Assembly (NCBI GenBank): GCA_023079485.1
Contig: CM041084.1
Span: 65,567,709-65,631,708 of the forward strand
Direction of reading: 5' to 3'
Length of the DNA stretch: 64,000 nucleotides
From: Archilochus colubris
Taxonomy: Eukaryota > Chordata > Aves > Apodiformes > Trochilidae
A model generated the notes under the pieces. That model made no database searches. It was not told the DNA's origin and worked only from the letters and a program-made list of their open reading frames with translations. Shown piece after piece: positions 50,201-61,819 of this stretch. The translations under genes and the position numbers were made by a program. Each line of letters opens with the position of its first letter. Positions within the stretch are counted from its first letter, which is position 1.

Positions 50201-53200
50201 AGTTCTGTGGCTCAGAACTTCCTCGTAGTAGTTCGTTGTGGCTTTTATCTGTCTTTGTGAGGCCATGGCATATTTCAGGATGTGGTGTTAACTGAGTGTG
50301 GAAAAGCTTGATACAGCCAAATGACATAACTGCATTACAAGGGAATGTTTTTGGCCTGTATCATTATAAGTTTGTAAAAGAGTCAAGTGACTTAAGTGTT
50401 TACAAATCAGAATATCCTCAGCTGCTGGGATAAGGGAAATGACCCTGTTGGTCATTTTAAGAGCAGATAATTGTCATATTAACATTTTTCATGTATCTAA
50501 TGACAGTAAAGGAAAAGCCTTGACACTTGATCATTTTTCAGCATCTTCCTATACACCTGGTTTCCTAAAATTATTACTCTTTACTGTATGAAACTGCTTT
50601 AGACTGTAAAATTTTTTGTCTGTAGAAAACTGTTGCTCCCAAATTTAAAATTTAACTTGAGTGTATTTTTCAAAAATCAGTCATGGTTTATCTAGCTTCT
50701 TCTGTCATTTCTGTTGTCATTACAGTAGGCTGTCAGGATCGGTTACACCAGGTTTGTGCATTCCTTGGGTTACCTTTTGTTCAAACTGCAACCATGAGTC
50801 ACAAGGGCCTGTTGGGGAAGATGTAGCAAGATGCTACTTTCCTCTCTTCCCTCTACTCCTAAAAGCTGGTTTCTGTCAGGTCATGCTCTACTTCATTCAC
50901 AGTAGTGGAGAGGAAAATATCTATTAACTGTTGCCTCTGCAGCACTTCTATTTCATGGTTGTTGTTTTTTTTAACAAAGTTCAGTGCATTTCCTGACTGG
51001 AAATTGGGTGTTGGTTCATGTATTAAAATATCTCTTTCAAAAAAGGGAAAAAAAAAAAAAAAAAGCCTTACTGTGCTAAAAATGTTTCAAAATTATGTGG
51101 AATAACAAGCCCTTCTCAGGTTGTCTTATACCTGACCTTGACAATCCCAACATTTGAGCCCTTTCTGTCTTGCCTGTAGCAATCTGAAAATGTTTATTGT
51201 GCCTTGGAAGAACACCACATTCATTACTGTCCATCCCACCCCCCCACCCACCTTCCCCCTTCTTGGAGGGGATTGGGGTGAAAGAGTTTAATGAAAATTG
51301 TATTTCTATTAGCAGAATGAGAAATTATCAGACTTAACTGGGAAAATGAAGAAAAGGCACTTAATTTACAAGGAAATGGTTACATAAATATTTTAATTAA
51401 CAACTGATTTGAAAGAGCAGAAATAATCCTAATTAGAAAAACTGAAGTAATTTAACCATTTTTTAAATTATTCATCTGTAAACTGTTTTCTAATTAAAAC
51501 TCAATTTTCTTTTTCATTCTCCTTTAATTTTTAATGTAATAGAAAATCATTTTATTTGAGGTGCATAAATTTCTTAAATTGTAAAGAAAATTGTTACTAA
51601 AAAGTTGAGCTTGGTGCCATTAAAAGCTGTTTCTTCTGCTAAAGAATATTCTTGTAAGTAAACACTTGTTTGTAGAGAAGGGCTGGAATGAAACTTGCTT
51701 TACTAGTGGTAAGAGTATGTGAAAATGCATCACTGGTCATTGGTTTCTTTTGACATTATGTTACAGTCTTCAGGTACAGACAGTTTTACTGGGGTCTGTC
51801 ATAAAAGGGAAGCCTGCACCTTCTCAGGCCCTTAACCTCCATAGCTAAACTTGTACACCTGGCTGCATCATTACTTTTTAAAAAACATTTTCTATAATTT
51901 GTATTCATTGTTTGATTTTGTTTCAGGGATAAACTATAACTTTCCAAGTACACAACTTGCTAGCAACACTGTGTTCTTTTTCATAGAAAATTCATTAAAA
52001 TTGCTCAACTAGTTGTTAAAACAGTTGTTAAGTTTTGAGTAACCCTAACAGATAGCTTCCTTCCGTGTTCATAGGTAGATTTTGTTCTCAGCTTTTCTTA
52101 CTACTTTGATTCTTTTAGTGATATGGTCACACGTAGAAAAAGGTCTCTTAATGGTTTTGACAACAACTTCCTAATGCATAATTGTTAAAGTCAGACATCC
52201 TTGGTCTGTTAGGTTTCCAACAAGAATTCTATTTCTCTGCACTGTTAATTTCCATTAATTTAAAAAGAACAACAAGATGCTGACCTGAGTTCTCTTAAAA
52301 ATAAATGCAGAAACCCCACAGAACTGTAATTACATGATGTGGAAATGGCAAAAGGCTTTAGGATTTAAACACTAGTCCTATTTTCTCTGCATTTCCTAGT
52401 CTAGTAATCTGGCATTTGCTGTGTTTTGGCGATCAGACCTTGGTTCATATTCAGCCCACACATACCAGTACAGAATGTAGGAGGTGTCTGTGGACCCTTA
52501 ACCTGAAATGACTACAGCTGCATTCCACAGAGCAGTCAGTGTTGCTGTATGGCTTGGTTTGGGCAGCTTTGATAGACACTTTCACCAGAAGTGACTCAAA
52601 TTATTACCTTGTGCATCTGAAAGGCCCTGAGAAACATATTGATCAGGAAAAAATGAATGTGTGTTACCCAAGTGTTATTTCACATCCACTCCTCATGGAG
52701 TGGATACATAATACTTCTTCCTGGGCTCTCCTGCAATAAGTTACCCAGGTAGCATCAGTTCTTTCTGCTTTAACAAATTAGTTGAGATCATCAGTTCTTT
52801 GCAGGGATCATTTGTTGTTTTCAGATACTGTGAACTGGTATATTGTGAATTGGTTATCATGAAGTTATTAAATAGCAAGTCTTGTTCTGGAAGTTTCTCT
52901 GCTGCAGATACTGTAACTGAAGATGAAACTTCAGTGTTTCAAGTAGCAGATGGCTCTGGTGCTGTTTTGTGCTGGACAGGACAGCTGCAGTCTGTGTTTG
53001 CACCAAAAATGATCATTGTTTTAGCTAAACACTTAATCATGTCATGAAGTTGTATGTCTACTAATATTACAGACTATGTTGTATGCTTTTGCTGTAACTG
53101 ACTTGTTAAAACAGTAAATATTTGTTTTCCTCCTCAGTAACAACCGGAAGAAAAGCAATGAGCATTGTGCTTTCTTTTTTGTTCTTTGCAAAACCATTCA

Positions 53201-54458
53201 CATTCCAGTAAGTATTTATAGTTACAAATGGGATTTATGTATTTTATAAAATATTATGTTACGAATATATAGCAAAAGTAATTAATCATATTCAATCTTT
53301 AATGCATTTGGTTTCTAATCTTCTACAAATGTTGGCAATCTGCTGTAAATATTGACTAGCTTGTTGATGCTAATCATGCTAGAGAAAATAATTTCCATTT
53401 TTCTAAAGACAAGCTATTCTGTGTGTTGGCATTTGTTTTGTTTTGTTTTTTCCTAAAGAAAAATCTAACATAATATCTAGCACTTATGATACTTAAATTG
53501 GTTATGTAATTTCTGTGTGGAAGGCGATTTGGCTAAAATAAGGCATTTTCTCCATTATGGTGTTGTTTCCCCTTTTTCAAGTTCTGATTTGAGTTCTTAG
53601 CTAGCTCATTTAAATAACTGCAAGCTTGTATTGATACTTTAGATTGTAAGATTTTTGAGCTTGAGTTTCTTCTCTATTTTGAATTTCAAGGAAGAGCTTA
53701 TATTGAAAATTAAACTTAAGTTGCCACATTGATCTTAACTGCTTCTGTTTTGAATCAAGATAGCATTTAATTATATTGCTACTTATAAATTTATTTGAGA
53801 TTTAAGAGCAAAGGTTACAGACAAGTACTCAAATGAAATTTACTTCTGTTTAAAAACTTGAGGCTTAAAATAATGGAGAGATGAAACAAAAATATACTTA
53901 CATTGAGAGGTATGATATAAGGCACTGAGTGAGAACAAATTTTGGACCAATAGTAGAGAGTCTTGCTGTGATAACTGTAAGAAGGAAAAACATGCTTAAA
54001 CCTCTTAGGACTATTTTATTCATGTGAGAATGGTAGATAGTCTTCAGTTATTATTTAACTATAAATGTGCCTTAGTAAGCTTTCGAGTCAGGATGGCTAA
54101 GGAAATATGGAAGGATAATAACATTAGAGATTCAAACAATTCTTTTCTGAGTCCACTAATTTGTGATTGTTTGGGTTTTTTTCTTTATACTCTTCTCTCC
54201 TTGATGCAGGGGCTTTGTCTGTATTTAATCCAAATATATTGATATGTAATTACCACAGATAAAGTACTAATGGTAACATTTTTTCCCCTCTTCTCCTTCC
54301 TCTTTAGGTACGTGTGGTCAGGCTTACTGGTTGTCCTTGGTATATTTCTTAATGTTTACAGTAAGAATATGGATAAAATCAAACTGCCTTCACTTCATGG
54401 ACTTTGGAAAAAAAGTGTGGAAGAAAGAAAAACAAGGACGTTGTCACAAACTGTATAG
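38031..54458 (+). CDS. SLC35B3: PAPS transporter 2, whole spliced coding region (369 aa)
   Basis: This solute carrier of family 35 (UAA/nucleotide-sugar transporter fold) imports 3'-phosphoadenosine 5'-phosphosulfate into the Golgi lumen for sulfation of glycans and proteins. Nine coding segments, listed separately, join into 369 codons plus TAG. I recognise the product as SLC35B3 from near-identity along its length with the mammalian protein as I remember it. About ten hydrophobic segments are visible, at roughly 48-66, 80-102, 113-132, 142-158, 166-184, 197-213, 229-250, 265-295, 303-315 and 319-337. The family motif TTGRKA is at 298-303; an NLT sequon is at 193-195. The C-terminal tail is basic and probably cytosolic. 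The ATG at 38031 has a strong context (A at -3, G at +4), but the frame is open upstream, so a longer product is possible. I recall the human protein as having about 32 more N-terminal residues. All borders are GT-AG. Confidence 0.97.
38232..39489 (+). other. SLC35B3: SLC35B3 intron 2
   Basis: Runs from GTAAAT to TTTTTACAG. It holds a 13-base inverted repeat (ATTAATGGATCAA at 39217-39229, complement at 39248-39260) with an 18-base loop. Nothing else was recognised. Confidence 0.85.
39490..39611 (+). CDS. SLC35B3: SLC35B3 exon 3
   Basis: Encodes residues 68-107 and two bases of codon 108: a short loop (ELIFSVEGF) and the second membrane segment, then the basic turn QDKRRR. Acceptor TTTTTACAG, donor AAG|GTATGT. 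It ends in phase 2, matching exon 4. Confidence 0.95.
39612..41537 (+). other. SLC35B3: SLC35B3 intron 3
   Basis: Runs from GTATGT to TATTTTGTAG. It contains a perfect 24-bp tandem duplication at 40549-40596. Nothing else was recognised. Confidence 0.85.
40549..40596. repeat. Perfect 24-bp tandem duplication
   Basis: Two identical copies of GGTTATCTTTTGGATGTTCT plus GTTG, side by side, followed by a further partial TTCTGTT. It looks like a recent slippage or duplication event. Confidence 0.95.
41538..41692 (+). CDS. SLC35B3: SLC35B3 exon 4
   Basis: Completes R108 and encodes 109-159 plus the first base of G160. It holds the strongly conserved stretch GLSNTSLGYLNYPTQVIFK (residues 126-144), part of the transporter core, and the following segment ending FIQ. 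Acceptor TTTTGTAG, donor AAG|GTAAGT. Confidence 0.96.
41693..42643 (+). other. SLC35B3: SLC35B3 intron 4
   Basis: Runs from GTAAGT to GCTTTTGTAG. It contains the (ATTTT)n microsatellite at 41938-41997. Nothing else was recognised. Confidence 0.85.
41938..41997. repeat. (ATTTT)12 pentanucleotide microsatellite
   Basis: About twelve uninterrupted TTTTA/ATTTT units, in SLC35B3 intron 4. The purity suggests a young and length-variable array. Confidence 0.97.
42644..42751 (+). CDS. SLC35B3: SLC35B3 exon 5
   Basis: Encodes the rest of G160 to T195 and the first base of G196: the KRYNIADVSAA turn, a membrane segment through WFTLAD, and the luminal-type loop with the NLT sequon. Acceptor TTTTGTAG, donor CAG|GTAAAG. 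Confidence 0.96.
43255..43325. repeat. Perfect 35-bp inverted repeat, 1-base spacer
   Basis: The arm 43255-43289 is the exact reverse complement of 43291-43325, with only G43290 between them. The arms start AATTTCTTTCTCAAAAGGCA and end in GGTTA. The sequence can form a 35-bp stem as RNA or a DNA cruciform. With a one-base loop it is a poor microRNA precursor. Confidence 0.97.
43325..43390. repeat. 33-bp tandem duplication, two diverged copies
   Basis: Copies 43325-43357 and 43358-43390 share 29 of 33 positions. They abut the right arm of the hairpin at 43255-43325. Confidence 0.9.
46746..46843 (+). CDS. SLC35B3: SLC35B3 exon 6
   Basis: Completes G196 and encodes 197-228: the membrane segment VVIISLALCADAVIGNVQEK and the loop AMKLHNGSNSEM. 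Acceptor CATTAG, donor ATG|GTAAAT. It ends at phase 0. Confidence 0.96.
46844..48328 (+). other. SLC35B3: SLC35B3 intron 6
   Basis: Runs from GTAAAT to TATTCTAG. No repeats or other features were recognised; short open frames inside it look random. Confidence 0.85.
48329..48421 (+). CDS. SLC35B3: SLC35B3 exon 7
   Basis: Encodes residues 229-259, a membrane segment starting VLYSYSIGFVYILFG and ending FCSK, phase 0 at both ends. Acceptor TTCTAG, donor AAG|GTAGGT. Confidence 0.96.
48422..48827 (+). other. SLC35B3: SLC35B3 intron 7
   Basis: A short intron from GTAGGT to TTGTTGCAG. Nothing else was recognised. Confidence 0.9.
48828..48939 (+). CDS. SLC35B3: SLC35B3 exon 8
   Basis: Encodes residues 260-296 and the first base of V297: the segment YGYAFLFSLTGYFGISFVLA and IKIFGALLAVT. 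Acceptor TTGCAG, donor CAG|GTAAGA. Confidence 0.96.
48940..53137 (+). other. SLC35B3: SLC35B3 intron 8
   Basis: The longest intron, from GTAAGA to TCCTCCTCAG. It holds AGATCTTC-type local repeats near 49620-49690, a poly(A) run near 51048-51064, a C-rich run near 51237-51257, and a TAAT-rich block at about 51290-51560. No transposon was recognised. Confidence 0.8.
53138..53207 (+). CDS. SLC35B3: SLC35B3 exon 9
   Basis: Completes V297 and encodes 298-319 plus two bases of Q320. It carries TTGRKAMSIVLSFLFFAKPF, which includes the family's conserved TTxRK motif. Acceptor CTCCTCAG, donor CCA|GTAAGT. Confidence 0.96.
53208..54307 (+). other. SLC35B3: SLC35B3 intron 9
   Basis: Runs from GTAAGT to CTTCCTCTTTAG. 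Nothing else was recognised. Confidence 0.88.
54308..54458 (+). CDS. SLC35B3: SLC35B3 exon 10, coding part with stop
   Basis: Completes Q320 and encodes 321-369: the last membrane segment YVWSGLLVVLGIFLNVYS and a basic, hydrophilic tail ending RTLSQTV before TAG at 54456-54458. The 3' UTR continues in the same exon. Confidence 0.96.
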
Positions 54459-54970
54459 ACAATGGTTTATGCCTTGTCCAGACTAAGACATTGTTTTATT
54501 GGAACAGATTTCAACTGATTCACTTTCCAAAGGGAACATTAATAAAACCAAAGGAGCTGAAGGCATATTGTGTGCTTGCAGGTTGCTAGAAAATGCACAT
54601 TTTTGTGAGCCCTTTCTTCAGAGCACTTGAATTCATCGTGAGGCGTAGGCCAGTGTCAGGCAATGAAGGACCCAGCGGCTCCTGGCAAAGCGCTGAGAAG
54701 CTGCGCTCCAAGTGGGACACAGTAGGAGATTAATTTGGGCATTTTAATATTGGCCACGTGGCTGATCTGAGATCAGTTCTTTGATCTGAGTGGTTCTTTG
54801 TTAATTGTCTAGGTGGAGTAATTTAAATGTGATACTGTATTAACATTTAATGGAACCTAATCAGCAATCAGTTGACCAAATACCAATTTTAAAGGTGTGA
54901 AAGGTTTAGAATCTGGTATGTTGTCACTTTTTTTTCATTTTAAATAAAAACATTGGGGTTTTTTTTAAGT
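54459..54970 (+). other. SLC35B3: SLC35B3 3' UTR (end approximate)
   Basis: There is a proximal AATAAA at 54541-54546 and a stronger candidate at 54943-54948, followed at once by a GGGG plus T-run that suits a downstream processing element. Cleavage near 54965 is likely; use of the proximal site would give a very short UTR. Confidence 0.65.
54943..54948 (+). terminator. SLC35B3: Polyadenylation signal AATAAA
   Basis: Canonical hexamer about 485 bases after the stop, with a G/T-rich run immediately downstream at 54955-54966. Confidence 0.7.
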
Positions 54971-57900
54971 TATTGATTAGATCATCACGGAACTTGGTAT
55001 TTATTGTAATAATTGAAATTTTTATGAAAATTTTATGGTGTTACTCTTTTCTATTATTGCTTGCACGTAAAATAATGGGATTGATTTTTTACAGTCAACA
55101 CTTGTGGTTTTTGAAGGGGGAAATGGGCTTTTCAGCCTGAATGGGGTCAGAACACAATGAAAAAGTCATGATTGTAACAGTGGTGCCAGGAAACTGTTAT
55201 TTGCTTATTCTGTGGTGAAATACAAAATTTTTAGAGGCCTGTGATCCTTCATATCATACTTGTGTAAACAAGCTCTAAATTAGTGACATCAAACTCTTCA
55301 TTTTCGGTGTTGGAGTACAGAGTAATAGAATCTACCAGAGTATTTGGAATGCATATTTTGTCAGTCTTTATCCTGTGATGAACTTAAGAGGATTAGAGTA
55401 CAGATTTCAATTTTCTTTATTTAATGACAGGAGGAGACAATGTACTACCAGCCAGTCATTTTCATCCTTTATTGAGGAAAATCAAGTCCATTTATCTCTC
55501 TTTGATATTTAGCTCACTTTTTAATCACTTGCCATCTCTTTCATGTTATATATTTAACAATAGCACTTAAAAATACTGGTCACCTTACAGTTCATCTTTC
55601 TCGTGTAGTCATGATTTCTTGTGTTGTTGTTGTGTCCTTAGATGCATTTTGGTGTGTGTTCTTTCAACTTAGACAAAAGTAAATTGTATGGCAGAATTGT
55701 ATAGTCAGGAAGAATGTACAAAGGAATTAAATATCTCACAGGATTGCCTTTTGCTAAAAATACTGGTCTATGACAGTATTCGAAACGTGCAAAATGTTTG
55801 TCAGACATTTAGGAAGAATGGCTGTTCCAAGGAGCTTGTAATCAAAGCACAGACAAAAAAATGTGCCTTAAATTTTCCTTATTTGGTTGGTAGCTAACAT
55901 ATGCCATAGCAAGTATGTTATAAAATCCAACATGGAGTGACATGGTCACCTTATCAGGATGGGATAAATGAGCAGAGTGTAGAGCTGAACTGACATAACT
56001 GCACTCTGGTGTGTCAGCGTGGGCTTTCAACCCATTTACACCCAGTGCTGCCAAGTTAGGAGAATTTACTGCCTGTGACAATTATGTTCTTTATATTTCC
56101 AGCTGCTGCATGACTGATTGTGTTGCAGATAAGGTGTGAATTTATTGAACAGATAGGCTTTGAAAGACAGGGATGGCCTGCCATGGATACCCATTTTCAT
56201 GTTGCAGACAGAGTTTTATGACAAGATATTAAAAAAGTTATAGTTTCAAATTTGATGCAAGAGTACATTTGATCAAGTGAAGGGGATTGATACACATCTT
56301 TGCCCATAATATTTATCAACTCTTTTATTCCCTTGTATTCTTTTCAATAAATGAAGTTGCTCTTTCCAGTGAGGTAAAGTTATCCATGGAGCTTCAAGGA
56401 GTAGCAGGTTTTACTGCTCTGTTAATTGGCTTGGTAGAACTTGAAAATTCGCATTTAAAGAACATTTTGAGAATTCTTCATTCTCAGTTTTGCCATCTGT
56501 AAACTCTCTCTTTTACTAAACTTTATTGAACTTCAAGAAAGCAAATTATGTGAAAGCTACCCTACATGCAGAAAGTAATAATAAATATTTGTTTGACATC
56601 TGTTTTATATAAATAGATGGGAAGCTTTTCCCAAAGCTTCTGACTAAAATTCAAATGTAATATTTAGGTTGCTGAACTGTTTGTAAAATCCAATTTTGTC
56701 TCTGTTTTCTCTCTTCAAAGAGCAGAGTGTTTACAGTAATTTACCTTTTAATTTATTCTATGTTGTTTATGAGACTGAGTTAATGGAGCACACAGTAAGG
56801 GAAGTTTTGCCTTATTTTTTTAATTAATTTTCTTAACTATAGAAATGTATCTTTTGTTTTCCAAATGGGATTTAAAATTATTTTTATACACAAATATTGT
56901 AGGTTTAGTGTTAATAGCATAAATTAAGAGTCATATTTTTATTTTCATAGGTGCAAGTCTAGTATTTGCTGATCAACAATATATAAGTGTTAAAGAAAAT
57001 GCACACACAGGTGAGAGTAGTCGATAATTTGCCAGTTGTCATGTTGTGTGCAATTTGATTCTTTCTGTGAGACATTAAGAAAGTCTTAATTTCAGTAAAT
57101 TGCTGTTTGTGGTGGTTGGTTGTTGGGCTTTAAGCTTTATAGTGTGTGCAAGTAAGAGAACCATACAAACCTCCAACTTACTACAAAATTTTGTTTTAGG
57201 ATCTTCCATGCTGTGTATGTATGTTGGTATTGTTTTGTCTACAAAATATAAGTCCACAAAGTTAACTGTGAATTCTTTGTTTCTTTTTGGAGCACTTTTA
57301 TTGCTCTCTGTAGTGTGGGTTAACCCTTCCTCATGTTGCTATGTAGGCTGGTCATAATAGTTTTGGCATTTTATAGTCATTGGCTCCTGGACTCTTTACA
57401 TTTAGGCATTATGAAGCTACAAAAAAACCCACATTTATTTTGTCACCATAAAATTTATTATCTAAATATAATGTGAATTAATTGATTCATATGCTAAACA
57501 ACTTTCTCATCTCTGCAGAAAAACTATGATTCAAGAATTAGTTACAATTAGATTGAAGTTCACACTAAAATTTAAGGCTGCCCAAACTCTCCATTGATGC
57601 CAGCAGTCTACCTGTGACACCCTCTACTTATGCCACCTGTGGAGTACAGAGGGAGCTCTTTTTTCCTAAATCAGCGTGCAGTTGCAGTTGCTTTCACATT
57701 ACATTTCTGCATTTATTTGGCACACTTGAGTACCAAAGTAATTGGCTGTGCAGTGGATTTCTTCAGTACTGCAGCACATCAGCAGCATCTACCTGCAAGC
57801 TGCTCAGTAACTCTATGTGAATACAGGTGTGGGAGCACTAATGCTCTGAACATTCCCCCTAAACCTACTGCATTTCCTGAGACTGCATTAAACTGCTTTT

Positions 57901-59537
57901 ATGAATCTTGCTTTACGGCTCCCGTGTTTTGAATTTACCAAACATTTTAAGCTAAACTTAGACATACATCATGTCTATTTATCTTTCTCCCTTCCTCACC
58001 TGTCTTTCTTACTTCTGGATCTCCTGACTCCCTGTTTAACATTCTCTGTTGATCGCTATGAATTGTTTTGGTTTTCTATTCCTGCATTTAAAAACTTACA
58101 TCATACTATTACAGACTGGTCACATTCCAAATTTTCTGCTTTATATCAGCTAAGACTGGCTGGATGATTGTTTTAAATCTTTTCTCCACAAAAAAAAAAT
58201 AAAAAAATCTTTATAATGTCTGCTATTTTTGGAAAGGTCTTGATAAGTACATGTATGAGTTAACTCCTTGACCTCATTCCATCTTCCAAGGAAATCTCTC
58301 TTCTCCCTTGTTTGCCTTTGAGAACTAAAAGAAGAGGAAATAAATTATTGCAAGTGCTCTTTTTTTCTTTAATAAGTGCCTTCCTTACTAATCTGCTTTG
58401 TCTTAATTGTTTCTTTTTTTCTGTCTTCTGTGCTCCCAGGCACAAACAAGCTGTTCTCTCATGTTTGACCACTTCATGTACAGTCATGGAAACTTTCTGA
58501 AGTGTTTACTGTTCTGAAAAGAGGCATAGAATTGCATGTATACTCTGGAGAGCAGGAAATAATATGTAAACTTCACAAGGCAGGGAAGCAATTAAATGGA
58601 TTTTTTTTTTTTTCCTGGAGGGATTTTATATATGGCTAGGTAATAGCTCAGACTTTGTCAGTGGAAGGTGGTGAATTTTTTTTCTTTTTACCTATGTAAA
58701 AATCTTTATATCAATTGCAATATTTAATATAAAACTCCTAACTATCCAGGCACTTTATAGACATCAATTTTAGTCTTGCCTAAGAGGCAGAAAAATCCTA
58801 TCTCCATTTCACTGATAAGGCAGAGGTGATAACTGGCCCAAGGTTGCCTTAGTAAGATGTGGAGAGCAGGGAATAGATATTAATACCCTGAGTTATTCTA
58901 TGCTCCAAGTCCAACAGAGCCCTTCTGTACCTGAATTTAAACAGTACCAACAAGAACTCAGGTGTTTTTTTTAACCCCAGAAATAGAGGTTTTAAGTTGT
59001 TTCTATTTTGTGTTCTATACCAGTATAACTTAAAGTGAAATTAAGATGGCCATAAAAATAGACTTCCTCCATTTTATTTGAGGCTTCTTTGAGTTGTGTG
59101 CACTGTTATTACCTGTTGGTTTTTTCTGTTTTCTGTGAACACTGCTATGGAAAGAAGCCAGAAAGAGAAGCGGTTGTAGGAGAAGCATAATATCCTTCAC
59201 TTTCAGGTGGCTTGTCAGAATTAGGTTCACCTCACTACTGGTCAAAAGCTGCTGCCATTGGAAAAATTGGAGGAATTGTCATAATGTGAGGAACGGAGCA
59301 TTATTTTATACCACATGAATCCATATCTTTTTGCCTTTCACTTGTAGAGAATCCAGGACAGTAAAATGATACAGAAAACTCATGCAGAGATACCCAGATT
59401 AGAATATAATGCTGACAGAATTCTTTTCTATACGTGGATCAATTTCTGCTGTTTTTCTGTTATTTCTTCAGGTGTGATAGTAATGTATTACTCCTCTCCT
59501 CTACACTTCTGGATACTGGATATCCTAGATTTCTCTC

Positions 59538-59568
<31 letters not shown>

Positions 59569-59593
59569 TAAGTGTAGAGTTTTATGTTGTTAC
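54971..59593. other. Intergenic, downstream of SLC35B3
   Basis: No gene recognised. Short frames here match no family I know. The (TC)(TA)(GA) microsatellite at 59531-59569 is the only structured element. Confidence 0.5.
59531..59569. repeat. (TC)n(TA)n(GA)n self-complementary microsatellite
   Basis: TCTCTC, then about eight TA units, then about nine GA units. It can fold on itself because the TC and GA ends are complementary. Confidence 0.9.
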
Positions 59594-60095
59594 ACCTGTA
59601 GTACTGCATCCAGTTCTGGTCTCCTCAGAAAAACAGAGATTCAGTTCTAGATGGTCAGGTCTAGCAAAGAGTCATGAAGATGATGAAGGTACTGAAGCAT
59701 CTCCTATGAAGAATGGCTGGGAGAGACAAGACTACTCAGCCTGGAGAAGAGACTCAGAGGGAACCTTGATAGGTCTGAATACCTAAAGGGAGGATGCAGA
59801 GAGAACAAAGCCAGGCTCTCTCCAGTGGTGACCTCTCACAGGACCAAGGGCAATTACACAAACTCAAACACAGGAGGTTCCCTCTGAACAACACCAAACA
59901 CCTTTTTTACTGTGGGGGTGACTGTGTGCTGGCACAGGTTGCCTACAGAGGTGGTGGAATCTCCCACCTTGAAGATACTCAAAAGTTGTCTGAACAGTTC
60001 TGAGCGACTGGTTGTAGGTGGCCCTGCTTGAATAGGAGTGGGTGGGACCAGATGACCTCCAGAGGTCCATTCCCACCTCAACCATTCTGTGAATG
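59594..60095 (+). mobile_element. Old CR1 LINE 3' fragment
   Basis: The order of landmarks is that of CR1: a CATCCAGTTCTGG block, GGCTGGGAGAGACAAGACTA, CTCAGCCTGGAGAAGAGACT, the GAGGTGGTGGAATCTCC block, and GACCTCCAGAGGTCC before an ATTCTGTGAATG end. The reading frame is broken by substitutions and indels. It is clearly older and of a different subfamily from the copies at 12122 and 62371. Confidence 0.85.
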
Positions 60096-61718
60096 TAAAT
60101 TTTATACTCTTTGTGCAGATGCTAATACTTAATTCTATTTTCTTCTGAAGCAATAATAAACTTACTTAAAACTAGTATCTCTGTTTGGGTTGGCTACTTA
60201 TCTGAAGCTGAAAAAGCCATGCTGACTGTGCCTGATAGTGTGATTCTAGATGATCAGGGAGTAGATTCAGAGCAAAATCCCCTTGAGAGACTTTAATTTG
60301 GTAACTGCTGCCCAGTGCAAAATGGTAGGATGTGAATCTCAGATTAAATGCAAGAAACTGGTAGATGAAATCAATGCTGGCAACACAGAGCTATTTGTAT
60401 TCGTTGAGGAGTTCAAAGCTGCTTTTGATTTTCTGCATTTAGCTCTTCCCATTTAAAGTACCCATGCTATTGGGTATTTTAGTGCAGCATCTGATCTGCT
60501 GTTAGAAGTGCTTGCTGCCTGTTGTCAGCATTTTGCATGAACATGGTCAGCTGTGACAGATACCTTCCTACTTGTTCAAAACCCAGTATAAATTCTACTT
60601 AAATATTGTTCTGTAGTTCCAGGCATTTACATGATTGTATCTATGCAGAAGTCTATCCCGTAGCAGTCCTAATTCCACACAAAACTGAAGGGAAATTTGC
60701 CATGTCTGGAGGACACACCAAGTACCACTGTTGCTCAATGCACCACCTAATTGTCACATGGTGAATTGCAGTTTACCTGTAACCAGCAGTAAAGGGACAA
60801 TTGACCAAATAAATATCCCCTGGGCTTCTGTTAGTGTGGTACCTCTGCGTACAGGGTGTTGTAAATTTGGCTTCTGCCACAGCCTGTTTCCTGGAATAGA
60901 CTTGGTGACATTCTGGGTGAAATGTCCCATCAGGCATGGGAAAGGGCTGCAAGACAGCAAGACTTGGATGTGCTTGAAGTCTGGTGGGTTCTTATGCTCT
61001 GTTAAAGCAGCAAGTCTATCTGTCCTCAGTCTACTGAATTTTCAGGTAGCACTAGCATTAAACTGGATTTACTAAGCTATATCTTACACATGGTTTAAGA
61101 GTCCTTGTGCTTGCTTCCTCCGAAGTCTACATCTTGGGGAAATGTAGGCATCTCAGAAGTCTCTATCATTCCTAAGAAAATTTGATTTTTTAGATCAAGG
61201 TGGAATAGAGTGCTCTCCCTGTGCCCTTCAGGAAGGGCAAAAGCTGCTGTTATACAAGAAAGGTTATAGCTTCAGTTATAGTCTATGAAGCTCTGGGTGA
61301 GTGGTTCAGTTGGCCACTAAAATCATCTTTGGGAATTGAGACACATTTCTAGGCTTCAATTGGTGCCATTTGTGGAAAAATGTATCTTTCCTGACAGGCT
61401 ACAGTTCTTTTTTCTTCATTTTTGCGTAATTGCAAGTTACTGAACACCTTTATGGTTCCACAATCCTATAGTAACTATTGGCACTCAGTGTTAACATAAA
61501 TAGATAATCAAGCTCCTTAAGAGAACAGCCTTTTTCACACTGTTGTCCACAACTGGAGAGCAGGAATGAGGCAGCAGTGGCATCTCAAATGACAAAGCAG
61601 TGTGGAAGCTCTGCTGCCCAGTCTGGTGCATAGTGTGATGTTGCTGGCTGAGGAGCTTCCTCATTGCACGTTTCTCCCTGATTTCAAAAACTGCAAGCCC
61701 TCAATGCTGTGTTTGTTC
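60096..61718. other. Intergenic, nothing recognised
   Basis: Unique-looking sequence without a supported gene. A 114-codon frame at 60731-61075 has no recognisable domain and no splice support. Confidence 0.5.
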
Positions 61719-61755
61719 TTGGAGGTCTCTTCAAACCTAAGCATTCTGTGATTCT
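61719..61755 (+). mobile_element. CR1 LINE 3'-tail remnant
   Basis: A TTGGAGGTCTCTTCAAACCT block followed by ATTCTGTGATTCT, the terminal signature of an old CR1 subfamily. Little of the body is recognisable upstream. Confidence 0.65.
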
Positions 61756-61813
61756 CTAACTACTTCAGTGCTTGCAGGACTAGATGTTATAGGTAAAGAG
61801 CACAAAAAAATTA

Positions 61814-61819
61814 AGGGCA
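61814..61819. repeat. Probable 6-bp target-site duplication, left
   Basis: AGGGCA before the LTR-like element against GGGGCA at 62145-62150 after it; five of six bases agree. Confidence 0.55.

Noticed and set aside
60731..61075. 114-codon + strand frame downstream of the gene
   Set aside because: No family recognised, no transcript signals; likely chance.
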